A stretch of DNA of 64,000 nucleotides from Patiria miniata (lineage: Eukaryota; Echinodermata; Asteroidea; Valvatida; Asterinidae), in contig NW_024037062.1 of NCBI RefSeq assembly GCF_015706575.1, forward strand, positions 7,560,811-7,624,810, written 5' to 3'. The translations under genes and the position numbers were made by a program. This document shows, piece by piece, positions 1-12,618 of the stretch. Below the pieces are notes generated by a model. That model was not told the origin of the DNA. It ran no database searches and saw only the letters and a list, made by a program, of their open reading frames with translations. Each line of letters begins with the position of its first letter. The stretch's first letter is position 1.

Positions 1-78
1 CGGTAGCTCCCTGATTACCTTAACACACTATAGTAAATATAACTTCACACTTGACATGTGCAACCCGTGCTGCCATTT

Positions 79-3000
79 TCATGCCTTGCGTCGGTTTAAT
101 TTCTGGGACATGGCGAGATCCTCTTGCTGCACAGAAACAATGCAAAAGGGAGAGGAAATAATAAATTAAACAATGGATGTACATTAAACCAAACATTGAT
201 GCTGCGTGCAGTACATTACCGAAGCATTTAAAACCCTCGATTAAAAATAAAGTGAAGCTGAAAATGGAACAGCCGTCACCATAATTCGACATCAAACATC
301 GAATCAAAACCATAACGTCGAATCAAACCACTGATCAGGTTTTTGGTAGTTATAAGCTATTATACAACCCCTGAATAAATCCCCGTCATCTATAATTGGT
401 TGGTCGTTGATCACATGTCATTGAATTATTCGTCCCAACCCACGACCCGGCCGCACCGCAAAAAATAGACGTTCTATTCCACGGTAATTAGATGTTCTAT
501 TGCACGGTTAATAGATGTTCTATTGCACGGTCGTGCGACCGTTAAAATGTCTCGCTGATGATCCATGTCTCACTAACATAACTAATTTACTGCAAAATGT
601 CTCCCTAAGGTACCATTTTAATGTAATTGTACTTCATTCATTACATACTTTATGTATTACGGCAGAATGTCAAGGAAACTTGATTGATAAATGACAGAGT
701 TAGGGTACATTATTTTTAGTTGCAACACAAAACCTATTATTTATGCCTTTACTCCGGAATATATCAAGGAGTCGAGGTTGATATTAAAGATAAATTTAAA
801 AAATGACAACTACCTTTTCCATGCTAGCGGCCATGTTGCTGACAAGATTCGGCATATCAGCTGTTCTCTCTGCTGAGCAATATTTCAGCTGTGCACAGAT
901 TTCATTCGGATTAGCCTGCGAAGAAAGATTACAAAATCATGGTTACATTATTACTGTCTTCGCCTCAATGGTCCTAATGCAGCCATATATGGTTGCGAAG
1001 GGCGATTTCTAAAAGGTTACGTATTTTTTGAATGAAACTACAGTACACAGACATGGTCACGTTGGCGGGTGAAATCTTTGAGAATTAATATCTCCAGTTT
1101 GGAGGACCGTATCTTCATGCAACTTTCGGGATTTATTTCCCCTATAATGATCCAAGTATGGGCTAAAAGTTGTTGTGATATGTTCATTACTTTTCGTTGA
1201 AATCGGAAAAATAGGCCTCGCTACCTGCAATTTTGAAAATTGTAACACTGGCGTGCGCAATATCTATCAATCTTGTCAAGCCTCACTAATATTAATGAGG
1301 TTCCTACCATTACGGTGTCCAGTAAACAATGGGATAAGCCACTGAAAGTTCACTGAAAATATGTATCGATAGATTAACTGATACGAACTACTAACCAGGT
1401 TTAATAATGCACGGTTTAATGGAGTTTCCCAATAAGGTTTACAAACAGTTTTACTACTAAGGAATAAGGTTTACTTATTAATAAAATGTTTACTGTAATA
1501 AGCAGTGGTGTAGCCATGGGGGGGGGGGGGGCGTGGGGGGCCGTCCCCCATGAAACCTTGTCGCCCCCAGTCGCCCCCCCCCCCCCCACTGAGATTTTGA
1601 GTTTCTAAAAAAATTATCATTGAGCTACGCCACTGGTAATAAGGTTTACTAGTACGGTTTACTAATAATGTTGTTACTCGCTGTTCGTTTACCAGTGTAG
1701 ACGGGAAGGTTTGTATCATAGTCGGAGTGTAGCTCTCCACTGCCTTCTTGCACCAGGAGGCAAGGGAACAAAAACCGTCGCAGGTTTTCTCCAGCTGCTT
1801 TGATATAGCCACCTGAATAAGAAATATCACAGTGATGAAAAATTGCAAGTGAAAGTGAGTAGCTGGGGGGGGGGGGGGGGGTTCGTTTTCCGAACCTTGC
1901 GTCAGGTGTCAGGATTTTTTTCCCCCTCCGACTTTGGACTCTTGGCACAATAAAGGTCCATGGACTTCGAAAGCATTCGATCCTGTAGGCTTACACTGAT
2001 ACCACAATTTAGGGTATTTTAATAAAGGTTTCACTTGACATTAAAGCTTCAAAACATGTCTTGAGCCAGAGATGGCGTCGAAGCTTCGTACGGGGCCGGG
2101 TTATAAAAAAAACACCGATTTGAAGAATCGTCGTGGCAATTGTCTTCAAACATCACCAGCGATAAAACCTCAGTTTAAAAGTTACAAATATTCGACAATG
2201 CCCTTTTGATGAGCCCCTTCTTTCTTTTCTTTTTTATATATAAAAAAGTGGATTTTATAAATCATATTGTTTGCCTTAAACCAGGGTTGTTAATAAAGAT
2301 ATTGTGTTCTACAGTTGTTGACAGTTGTTGAAACAAGTATTCTGTGTCATTTTCTTTCTTGTTCCAAACAGTCAGAATACATAATAAATTTGTTTTTTTT
2401 TTAACGAAACAGGTTTCAGGTCATTGCGTTTAAATGGTGATATTCTTTGAACGGATAAGGCAATTTCAGTATTTTTTTTCATCTAAAAAAGGTAGCTTTT
2501 GAAATTGGCTTTCTAGTCATTATTATTGCTGGTGCTACATATTTGTTTAAATATCAAATATATTTTAGGGGGTTTGGGTTCCGGTTTTTTTACTCACCCA
2601 GTATAACTGTCAGCTGTGCATTAGACTTGCACAATTCTCAACCTAGCCCATACATTTGACTTTGCTGGCCCCAGAGGGCCAGCCTATATATTTCTAACTG
2701 ACGACTGACTGACCGACTGTCACTTGTAAATTAGACTTGGCCTAAAAACATGTCTCAGATGTCGACTTATAATAGATGGTTTGGGTTAAGATTTACCAGG
2801 CTTGCTTAGCGTTCGTTTTAAAAAAATTTTCAGCAAAAATAAACAACAGAAGACAAACAGAGAATAAACAAACTTACATCGATTTGGATGTCTCTTCCGA
2901 TTCGCTGGCTGACATCCGTGAAGAAGGCTTTGCAACGCTCGCAGGGTGGCTGTTGATCTTGCAACTGAAGGCTTGTCTGCATTGAGAATTGGAAAATCAA

Positions 3001-6000
3001 ATAAGATCTGTTGCATGAGACATGCTCGGAATTTTTGTGGTCTGAGTGTCAATATTCGCCTTACCGTATTTAAGAGACTATGTGCTGCATTTAAGAGACT
3101 ATGTGCTGTACGTAAGCGTACCCTACTCAAAATTGTGACTTTTCTAACCATCTTTCTATCGCAACGAGCTCGAGGACTGTCGCGAGATCTGACGGGTTTT
3201 AACGAGATTTGATGTAGGGTGCCAGGTGTTGGCGATTAACATGCTAACGGTATAAGGTCCGTTATCATGCATTCAACCCATGAAGGTAAATCCGTTCAGC
3301 GCATTTTGTACTAGAGTTCAGAACTGTCGTTCATCCTTCTGTGTGGGATCCGTGTTTAAAACCAACCAATCATATTGATTCCCTTAACACACATTACCTC
3401 ATAACCCGAAGTGGGGCAGTACTTGGCCTCTGGGCAAAAGAAGTACGGGTTCTGTTGAAGATTAAAAGCAAAAAAAGTAGCCACTCATAATTTACAATTC
3501 ATAAATACCAAGGACAGCTTACAGTTCCTATTGGTCGAGAGTCCGACACGTGGCGGGTTTTAAACGGTTGATAAAGACCGACACAAATTTCCACAAGGTG
3601 GCGCTATTTATAAAATAATAATGTGAACGCCAAGTGTCCATTTATGGCATTTTGTCATGTTTATTCATGCAATGTTTTGATGTGAATTAATTCACTTTAT
3701 TCACAGTTCTTTTTACAACTGCAACAATTATATCATTCTGAGGGGAGGAGCTGATCGAATGGCCCATACGCCATGGTTACAAGTTGTCTGAGTATCACCC
3801 GTTATCCACGGAGCCAGTCTCCTGTATAACGTCTGATATATTAAAGCATACAGATTTATGCGATCTCGCGCCTCAGCCAATCGGAGTCGACCTTACTAAA
3901 TCGTGACGTCATTTCATTCCCAAATTAGGACAAAATGTTTGATTGGTCAATTTGAATGCAGTGTTTTGTAATACAACAACGGCCGGGCGCGTATCGTGTA
4001 AAATAAAACAGAGCGCGTGACCACATCCTTTGTTGCTGTGTCTAGGTTTTTTTAATCCGTGTCTATGACGCGTCAACGGGTGAATGACCGAAGACCCGAC
4101 ATGGAAAGCGCCCGCTGATTGGTCAAAATCTAGAGGTTAAGATGCGGTTGTCTTGCATAATTAATCAGCGAATCTGCTCATGGTCTATTACATAGACTAG
4201 GTTAGAAGTGTGTGGGAATATAGACATACTCCCTTCCCCTCACTTTGGGATTTAAGCCATGAAAAAAATAAACGAATTTCCCGTGCTCGCTTGCTTCGTA
4301 TTTCGTCCGCCTCCTTTTTTTAATCATACGTTTGCAAAATATTTTGTCTTTTCATTTGTTTCCCTGCAAAACTGTATCTATGTATGTTGAGTAAAAATCC
4401 TGTAGAAAGAGTAACGGCTACTTGGACACAAAGGTATCAGCAAAAGAGTCAATAACACGGAAGAATCCATCCGCCATTTTTGAAAATCCGCCATCTTGGG
4501 GGAAAGGGGGCTTTCGGGATATCCTCCTTTTTTTCTCCAAAAAGCCAGGACGAGAAACTGTTCTATTTTACTTGGCCTTATAGCCCATGCAAAGCCTCAC
4601 CAGTAGTGTTATGAGATCCGGCACCCACACTTTAGGAAAATCCTTCAGACCGTCTCGGCACATGTCGGCATCAGGGCCCGCCAAACTACAGACTTCAGAC
4701 ACCTTTGCTGCGATAAGAGGCTTGAAGAGTATATGGGGAAAACATAACATATTTTTTGGGGGTAATAATCTAATCTTATCATTAATGACAATGAAATTTT
4801 GCTGGTCCCTGAGAGCCAGCCTAGTTTTCTCTTTGTACCTATCTCACTTGACTTACTGACGCTGACTGGTGACTTTCACTGGTTGTAGGCTGGCGAGGAG
4901 AGCCAGTATACAAACAATGAATATTTATGAGTGCAATGGTAAGAATAATTTCATGAGGTGACAGATGAATGTTCCATTCCACGGGGCGATGCCGAGTGGA
5001 ATGGAACATTCGTCTGTCACCGAATGAAATTATTCTTTACATTGCACGAATGTGAAACGTTCATTATTTGTTTTATAAAACCTGAATAAATCCTCGTCAT
5101 CTGATTTGTTGATTTTGTGAACTCTGTATTACATCAATGTTCTACTTTTTACCGGTCCGATTTATTCGAAACTGTTCGACAAGTTCAGAACTAGCCAGCA
5201 TATTCAATGTATTTCGGTCTAAACTATTCCACAACTAAGTTAATATCCAATTTATGTATTATAAAAACTGTTCTCGACAAGTTCAGAACATGTGATCAAC
5301 GATCCACCAATCAGATGACGGGGATTTCCTCCGGTGTTTTATAAAAAAGTGCTATTGTATAGGACTATCCAGTTACGTAAATGAATGGGCTAAATCCGAC
5401 CCATTGTGTATACCAGATTCCTGAAAAGACTTGCAGTGAATACAGCCATTCTGATTCAGCTGAATAGAAATTCGTGCTCTCTGACGTAGATTGGTCTGTT
5501 GACCAGCTTTCTAGACTTTCCTTGTCTTTTTTCCTTATTCAACCGCATATCAAATCCCCATTTTGGACACTTTCTACATTGCTGAAACTGCAATCATGCT
5601 ACTTTACATAAATCAAAATGAATTTAAAAAAAGAGATACCATGAACGCAGTTACTCCTTTTTCCAACGCTTCGTAGACTTTCCCCATAAATTCCCGGCAG
5701 TCGGCGCAGGTTGGTGCAGTGTCTTCACTCATTGGACTCTAATATCAAAAAGACATTACTATTAAATAGAAATGGAAAACAGCTCATGCAATATGCATGC
5801 AAATTGCTCATGCAAATTGCCACTGGACAATGTTACTGTAGATGCGCGCGATATCAGGCCGTCGGTGCATGATGGTATGGAGTCTTTCACTCATCGAACT
5901 CTGGTGTGCGGATATTCGAAGACATTACCAATAGATATTGACCATCGTCTCATGCATTATGCATGAAGTGGCATGTGCTTTGCCATTGGTCAAAATAGAT

Positions 6001-9000
6001 GCGCGTGTATACCAGCATACTTGCCTGCTTCCAGTAAAAACTCTTCGACAGGTACTGTTCAAAGGGGGGTTCAAAACTCGTCAGTTCTTGTTCACTTTTT
6101 TATGTCAAAGTCTTGGTACCAAACACTGACTAATCTAGTCACAGACTCACATGTGTGACTTTAACATATAGTATCGAGCATTTTATCAGATTTTACCTGG
6201 AATAATTTGACGACAAGCCCCTCATTTTCAATATCTCTCTTTTTCTCTGATGCGCTGCAGTATCCAAGCGCCTTGCATCCTGTGAGGTCATCAGGCTGAA
6301 TAACCAATACAAACTCCACGGTTACTTTACAGAACGTCTTTTTAACAAATAGATGATTGATTGATTTCTTCATATGACACTTGCTTTACACAGTATCAAA
6401 CAGTTGTGGCAGAATAGGCCCAACTATGTCAACATTTGTCGAGTTAAAAAGCTGCGTCTGTGTGTTAATTTGAAGCTTTGAAATACTGCCGACGGCGCTC
6501 AGAAATTATGATATAATCACTTGGACTAAACCAAATTCTTATTTTTCATTTTTTTCTAGGAATTAAGTGCCGACTCTTGTGAGCAAAATTGCTTCCTGGT
6601 GTCATTTTACTGTTGTCCGATATTTGAAAGAACTGTCCCACGACAAGCAAAACTAGAACCTGTACTATTACAAATACGCTCAATCTTTTATTCACCTGAT
6701 TGATTATGATATATATATATATATTTATATTTCAAATTTATATTTAAAAAAAATGATTTTTTTTAAAACAACAATTCCCCACTTCCCCATCAATCGTGTA
6801 CCTACCTGAGCTACATCATTGCAGTCATATACTACAACAATTAATGTATGCAAATATTTTAGACATAAAAGTCCACTAAGTTACGAAATGAGGAAGGAAA
6901 AAAATTAGAATGACATCATCCCCTTAAACTAAATAATTTTATGTTTACCGCTAAAACCGCCAATTTCCGCAGCATGACCGGGAAGAAATCTTTCACCATT
7001 TCGTAGCAGAAGAACCCGAGCGCGCAGAAGGAATCGCAAGCCTTGTGAAACTCATCGGCAACGGCTACCTGAAGAGAGTAAAGGTTATATACATGTATCT
7101 CATCTCTTTGCCAATCTTTCTTGCTATCTCGTCAGCTGGTGCTAATACAGTTCGGCCATAGTTTCTGTTACTTCTATAATATGGTGATTGACCTACTTAT
7201 CATTCAATTCTTAATAATGTTGTTTATATTGCAACCAATAATTATTAACATATAGAGTTAGCATTCAATGAAAGATATTTTGGCAGAATTTCATAGGCGT
7301 AGCCAGCGGGGTCAGGGGGGTATTTATCCCCCCCCTCCCCCATATTTTGTAAAGACTGCCCTTTTTCATTGAAATGCCCTTTTTTTCATCCGCGCTTATC
7401 CCCCCAATATTTCAAAAAGTGCCCTTCTTTTGTTAACAAGTGCCTTTTTCTGAACAAGTGCCCTTTACAAAAAAAAGTCGTGCCCTTTTTTGGTGGCATC
7501 GCCGTTACGGGTACCTTTTGTTTGAATTCCGCACATGTATCGCCCTGAACAGCCCCATAGATTGTCCGTTAGTGTGCAATTTGAACAGTGCCCCCATCGA
7601 CAACTGGTACTAGCCCCCCCCCCCCCAACTCACTACATGTATTTGATTTCATGAAGGCCAAGTGTCCGGAGAAAACCACGTGTCTACATTTCAGCACGGA
7701 TGTGCAAGTGCCCTTTTCAATAAATGTTTACCCCCCACCCCAATCAAATTTGATCGACCTTGCTACGCCCCTGAATGTTGTATACTTACGTAATGTGGTA
7801 AACATTACCTTATCTACAAAGAACTAGTTGCCATTACTAAAGGCAAAGATGATCAAATAAAAAGTCTATCTTATATTTTATAAACATTGTATCATATAAT
7901 ATAAACCTTATAACCTATCAAATTATTCGTCATTTATAAAGATATGATTGCGAGATATTTTTTTTTAAAATAACGTACGTCTACTTCGCCATTTTTGATG
8001 ACTTTCTGCCGGGCATCTCCGAAGAAATCCTGGCATTGAGTACACTCGTCATTCCCAGCAACCTGTTGCTAAATGTAGTAAACAATAAACACATCAGTTT
8101 AAAGTTGTTGTATACGTGCATTTTGGGTGTGGCACCTTGAAAAATATATTTTCAAATTGAAATGGTAATTTTCTAGCTTTACATTATGGACTTTCCAATG
8201 AGACATCGCACGAAAAAAATCAGCCCATGACAAGTAATCAATTAATTAATTTCAACTTTTGAATTGAGAGCGGGACGCTCCTAATTCATTCTGAATAGAG
8301 TGCGCAATTTTTGAACTTGGGCGCGCCATTGAAAACCAATTTTTAAAACTGTATAAAGGCCTGCAAAAAAAAAAACTCGAGCAATTTTTGTTTGTTACAA
8401 GAGCATATTCTTTTCAATTTCGTACGGAAAAGAAAATCGAAATTTTTGAAAAAGCACGTGTATACCAACTTCAACAAAATAGCAAAAAAATATTAATAAT
8501 AATAATTAAAGTTCACTTTCAATTTATCTGATGATACATGCTATCAGTGTATCTTACCCCATCTGTCTCCAAGTTTTCGTGTGCTCCCTTGGGGCAGTAC
8601 TCAGCCGCAGGGCAGAAGCCATAGGGATTCTGAGAATATTAAAACAATTGTCACGATGATGGTTATTGCCAGTACAATCTCACTCATCTATCTTCAAACA
8701 TTATTTGAAAAACCTAGAAATTGAAAACAAATCATGCCAACATCAAAAAAGAAAAACCTTCTTTTATGTTAACGATTGATATGATGCAGGACACTCAAGC
8801 AGTTGAAACATGTGCTGCATTTTTTCGCTCGTACCCCCGCCCTGCAAACAGGGCGCTGGGAAGGGCTGATGAGCTTCACAGAATCTTGTGAAGGAAGTGG
8901 CGAGGGCATTCTGAGTAACTCATCAGGAGTTACCCAGGACATCTGATCAGCCAGAGTTAAAAACCAATTCCCTACTTCACAACTTCTCAAGGATTGTTTT

Positions 9001-12000
9001 TTTTCTGCACACATAAATTACAAATTACAGACTGGTGAGGTAGCTCATAAAATGGTGGACGAAGTTGTTAGAAAAAGTCAAACTAACCGGCTAAGGGACA
9101 CCCAACTGCCAAATATTTAAGATGGGTACACATGTATTTTGAAGCGCTTTTAACTAACATAGAACACAGTTTACATATATATCATTACACCTGATCATTT
9201 GGCCCACAAACATTTCTTTAATATGTCATCTAGGCACTGTAGGAAGTATACAGGTCAATGCGATCAAACATATTACAAGCGCCAAGTTACTCCTGGGTGG
9301 GGAGAAGCAATTAATGGCAAAAGGTCTTGCCCAGTGACACACATACACAAGCGTAACAAAGAGTTATACGGTTATTAGTTTCTAAGAAAGATATCCTTCT
9401 CTTCAACAAAACATGACATTTCGAAATCCATATATGATCACCCAATTTATGAAACCGATTCTACTTACCAGTATTTCCCGCAATTTCTTGATGATAAAGT
9501 CGGGGAAATCGTCGATAGCGTCCTTACACATGCTGCTGTCCTTGCCCGCACTCGTCTTGCAGATATCTTCGATGATTTTGATAATGTCAGGCTTGAAGAT
9601 AAATTTTTAGAAAAAAAGATACTTTACATTTTGCAAATATCGACACTGTAGACTGTATGTCAAAGTCCTCATTAGCCGGTAACAGAGAAAGTGTCAAATG
9701 TGTGATTGGACTAGCCTAAACATAGAGGTATGTCCTGTAGATGATTTACAAGAAGTGTCATGAATTTTATAATTGATTTCGTATATATTCGTCATAATTG
9801 TTATGATGTAATGCTGGTTATCGTACAACATGCTTACTGGTTCCCGATATGTAGTCGGATACTGATATTGACATTGTACAAGCAATAGTTTTTAACTACT
9901 TAATTAGTTGCAAGGACTATATCTTACTTGCGTAGTAATGTGAACCCATTAGCGTGCAGTGATCAATTACAATTGAGTATAATTAATTAAGAATGGACGT
10001 GTAATGTAATAATATTTGCTCAATATATTGCTAAAACAGGGTTATTTTACATTGCTGTTTTAATAGGGTTTAGATAATGTTACAGTCAGTATCCGAATAC
10101 ACTAAAGCAGAGGTGGCAATTTGTTGTCAACATTGGAGGGACGAGAGAGCAGCTTGGAAGTTCGAAAAGCGAGACTGGACACCACCTAACTATAGAGGGC
10201 GCTGTTCATATATGTACACGTGCAATTTCCGTTAAAATGCATGCTGGTGCACAAGCAATATCTTACAGTTATCAAATGAAAAAAAAGCGTGCACATTTAA
10301 ATTGGGTCAAAATATATACGCACTTGTGAAACATTATTGGGGGAGGGGGTGGAGACCACGCCATTAACGTCCCCCTCATAAAAATGATTGGGGGAAATCC
10401 CCCGGCATCCCTGGGGATGCCGCCCATGTATATTTCGAGATCGCTTGACCAGTTCAATTTATTCATCAATAATGATGATACACAAAAATGGTATTTTTTT
10501 TTCGAGATAACTGTGGCTTGCATACCTTTAGAGTTTTCAGATGTAATTCGATTGCCTCGTAGAACTTTCCCATGTATTTTTTGCACGTAGTGCAATTGAT
10601 TGCAGTGGCCTGTATGCATAACGAAGCGAAACAAAAACTGTTATTTAAAAGCTGAAAAATAATGACAAAGCTCACAATAATTTAAGACGTGTGTGGAGTC
10701 GATGTAACAATCTGTAGTTGAATTGAACATAAGGACAATTTGAAAACAAAAACATATCTGAAATATAATTTTCTTGCATTCTGTTTTCATATGTGCAAAG
10801 CTTGTGCATGCATTTTGCGAATCTCCTTCGTTCAAAAATGACATACAAAGAACACATTTTAAATGTTGGTTAAATCAGGGAACGAATTTAACATAACGTT
10901 AGTGTGAATTTCATGAAGCACATAAGTTAAATAGAAAACTTCGATTTTTCAATCTTTTGTTAAATATCTAATAAGTATAATTATGATACACTGTAGTGAT
11001 GTTTTTGAATATTAATTTGCAGAGGAACTTTATACAGCAGTCATTAAATTGAAATTTGGAAAAAAAAATAGAAATGACTTGTCAAGTTGGAAGATAAATA
11101 ACTACATTTGTTACCTCCATGTCGCTTCTGCCTTTATGGACGGGTCCATTTTGCACGAGGTGAAGCGACAGCGCGACTTGGATAACTGCAAATGAACGTC
11201 ATGTGAAAGTAAATGATTTTGATGACGGAAAAAGAATAGAACAGTCTAACCTTTGACCTTTTTTTACCCTATATGCCTGATTGCTTTTCTCAACGATCTC
11301 TGGCAAGTGCGTTATAAATAAGGGAAAGGAAGGAGTTCCATTCCTGGACATCACTTGACACCATGTGCACAAACCCAATGTGACTGGTCTGAAAAATTCC
11401 AAGTGTTTTCTCAGTGCTTCAATATTTTCCCTGCTAAATTTGACTTTTTAGGACAAGTTATGGCTTTCTGATGGCTGATAGGTCAATGCAGGGAAACATC
11501 TAGTGATGGTCATGTATGGAATTCTTTCCAGGAAAAAAAATGTAATTTCAGTTCGTTCAGTGGATCATTCAGGATTTTTTTTTTATGGGGGGGGGGGGTA
11601 ATGAGGTCATGAAGTCAGTAGGCCTACACACGGAAACGCGAACTAAATAATTGAGATTTTGCAATGACGTTAAAGGTTGAGGAATCGTCAGGAAAGTGTG
11701 GTTTTTGCGAGGTCCCAAAGGGCCAGCCCCAGACAGGGCTCTGGAGTGCTCTGAAACATGCAGAACTAAATCAGGCTCACCTAACTCACACTTAAGCCAG
11801 CAAATTTCTCCCAAAATTCCACTGGGGCAAAGAAAAGGTACTCAGTATTTCACCAACCAAGATTGCAGACTCAATTCAATTTCTAAAGGAGACTTTACTT
11901 CAATATTTTGCACATGAGAGGAAGTCAAGTGATTTCAAAATGGGGCTAAATACTAAACTGGCACATGTCCAACCATGGTCCAACTATTTGAAAAGACCGA

Positions 12001-12618
12001 CCTCTTCATTCAGTGTCAATAGTCAGGTGGCTTGACTATGGAGAAATGTGTAGTAAATTGAGACTACATGTAGTTCCCGGTTCATGTGCCACATGTTGGC
12101 ATGGTTGATTGATGCAGTACTATAGCTGTGTTGGACTGGTTTTTTCAGGTGCCAGTCTGATTTCTTGTTTTTGCATGTTTTCAATACCTTAGGTTTTGGG
12201 ACTCTCATACACAGTATTGAGAGTCCCAAATTTTCGGACTAGGCCAGCCCGCACTCTTCGTTGTACCTATCTCACTGACTGACTGACTGACTGACTGACT
12301 CCCCGACTGACTGACTCCCCTTTGCTTGTGATTTAGATTTGCTTATAATTAAGTCTCACCTCGGCCTAAAAATTTGACTTAATACTATAGCTAGACCCCT
12401 GTAGACTAAAATGTGCTGAGACCATGCAGTTTGACTAGCCTAGCCTGCCTATTCTTATTTTACCAGTATTAGGCCTAATACGTAAAAAAAAAAAAAAACC
12501 ACGTAAAAAAATAACCACCCAAACTACCCCTTTCAATCGGCCCTTGTTGTTTATTGAAGGAGTTTGAATTATTGTACTTACTGGCCAGCAGAATGAAAAC
12601 AGATGTTAGCAACTTCAT
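79..12618 (-). CDS. Four-domain saposin-B (prosaposin-like) secreted protein, 15 exons
   Basis: Exons in coding order: 12582-12618, 11115-11185, 10526-10609, 9469-9591, 8558-8629, 7979-8062, 6949-7068, 6197-6295, 5640-5738, 4601-4720, 3398-3451, 2878-2964, 1693-1812, 814-915, 79-126. All have AG acceptors and GT donors. The signal-peptide intron is phase 1 and all others are phase 0, giving 439 aa. It starts MKLLTSVFILLA, a clear signal peptide. Four SapB domains follow (residues about 37-129, 130-230, 231-321, 322-424), each made of three exons: helix 1 with CxxC, helices 2-3, then a CPxxxYCP-like end. SapB modules are known to bind lipids or membranes in lysosomes or outside cells. No SapA-type flanking modules are seen, unlike vertebrate prosaposin. 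The last exon (acceptor after a long pyrimidine tract, ending RRKA and TGA) is the weakest part; a further domain beyond the left edge is possible. Confidence 0.82.
1503..1635. mobile_element. hAT-like MITE with poly-G arms and 8-bp target duplication
   Basis: The 133-bp element has inverted ends CAGTGGTGTAGC and GCTACGCCACTG, and inside them long G and C runs facing each other. It is flanked on both sides by GTAATAAG (1495-1502 and 1636-1643), an exact 8-bp target duplication as expected for hAT transposons. It lies in the intron between exons 13 and 14 of gene 1. A second poly-G run at 1866-1881 is not resolved into an element. Confidence 0.85.
2110..2600. mobile_element. Partial copy of a terminal-inverted-repeat element (full copy at 48648-49314)
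   Basis: Long stretches match the right two thirds of the element at 48648: the CATCACCAGCGATAAAACCT block (opposite strand in the other copy), ATGGTGATATTCTTTGAAC, and the end GGGTTCCG...TTACTCACCC. The left terminus is missing. It lies in an intron of gene 1. Confidence 0.6.
4911..5071. mobile_element. Foldback (hairpin) MITE
   Basis: The two halves are near-perfect reverse complements around a 13-bp centre near 4987. GAATGTTCCATTCCAC faces GTGGAATGGAACATTC, with GGTGACAGA/TCTGTCACC and AATAATTTCAT/ATGAAATTATT further out. It lies in an intron of gene 1 next to another inverted element. Confidence 0.7.
5071..5346. mobile_element. Inverted-repeat MITE
   Basis: Ends TTTTATAAAACCTGAATAAA and GGTGTTTTATAAAA face each other, with CGTCATCTGATT and AATCAGATGACG just inside. 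A related end (CTGAATAAATCCCCGTCATC) also occurs near 372-400, so the family has more than one copy here. Confidence 0.6.
5710..6035. repeat. Local tandem duplication carrying a decayed piece of a SapB exon
   Basis: About 150 bp around the acceptor of the domain-3 first exon (5710-5860) is repeated imperfectly at 5870-6035. Shared blocks include TCACTCAT, GACATTACYA and GATGCGCG. On the minus strand the second copy retains the start of the exon (FDE in place of PMSE) but runs into a stop codon at once, so it is a dead exon fragment inside the intron. Confidence 0.5.
6197..8062 (-). other. SapB domain 2 of gene 1 (exons 6-8)
   Basis: Exons 7979-8062, 6949-7068 and 6197-6295 encode 101 residues. 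Helix 1 has CTQCQDFFGDARQKV. The middle exon has three cysteines (ACDSFCALGFFC) rather than two. The last has GCKALGYC. Seven cysteines leave one unpaired, or make a different disulfide set. The nearest relative in the window is domain 4, which shares the extra cysteine. Confidence 0.85.
7291..7775. mobile_element. Poly-G-ended element with internal GTGCCCTTTTT repeats
   Basis: The element begins TCATAGGCGTAGCC and ends GCTACGCCCCTGAA, ends related to the GGCGTAGC family at 1503. The inside has degenerate repeats of AAGTGCCCTTTTT and runs of C and G. No convincing target duplication. Any reading frame here is repeat-derived. Confidence 0.55.
8558..10609 (-). other. SapB domain 1 of gene 1 (exons 3-5)
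   Basis: Three phase-0 exons (10526-10609, 9469-9591, 8558-8629) encode 93 residues. Helix 1 reads NCTTCKKYMGKFYEAIE and has an N-C-T sequon. The middle exon has C and MC flanking AGKDSS, followed by DDFPDFIIKKL. The last has NPYGFCPAAEYCP, which resembles the NPxxxC...CP end of vertebrate saposins. The six cysteines fit the usual three-disulfide SapB pattern. It pairs with domain 3 by sequence. Confidence 0.88.
11772..12232 (-). repeat. Inverted-duplicate arm in intron 1 of gene 1
   Basis: Read on the minus strand this segment aligns along its length with 13535-14013 on the plus strand. Shared blocks include GGGACTCTCAA, TACTGCATCAATCAAC, CTACACATTTCTCCAT, GTTGGACCATGG, AAGTCTCCTTTA, TTGGTTGGTGAAATACTGAG and GAAATTTGCTGGCT. 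Both arms lie in the first intron of their respective saposin genes. Confidence 0.9.

Larger units (their letters stand above)
814..2964 (-). other. SapB domain 4 of gene 1 (exons 12-14)
   Basis: Exons 2878-2964, 1693-1812 and 814-915 encode 103 residues. Helix 1 has CERCKAFFTDVSQRI, the middle exon TCDGFCSLASWC with three cysteines, and the last NPNEICAQLKYC. The CxxCxxFFxD helix and the CDxFCxLxxxC loop match domain 2. Seven cysteines, as in domain 2. Confidence 0.85.
3398..5738 (-). other. SapB domain 3 of gene 1 (exons 9-11)
   Basis: Exons 5640-5738, 4601-4720 and 3398-3451 encode 91 residues. Helix 1 reads CADCREFMGKVYEALEK, the middle exon has CSLAGPDADMCRDGLKDFP, and the last is NPYFFCPEAKYCPTSGYE. 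All six canonical cysteines are present. It matches domain 1 in the MGKxYEA helix, in the AGxDxxMC loop and in the NPYxFCPxAxYCP end. Confidence 0.88.
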
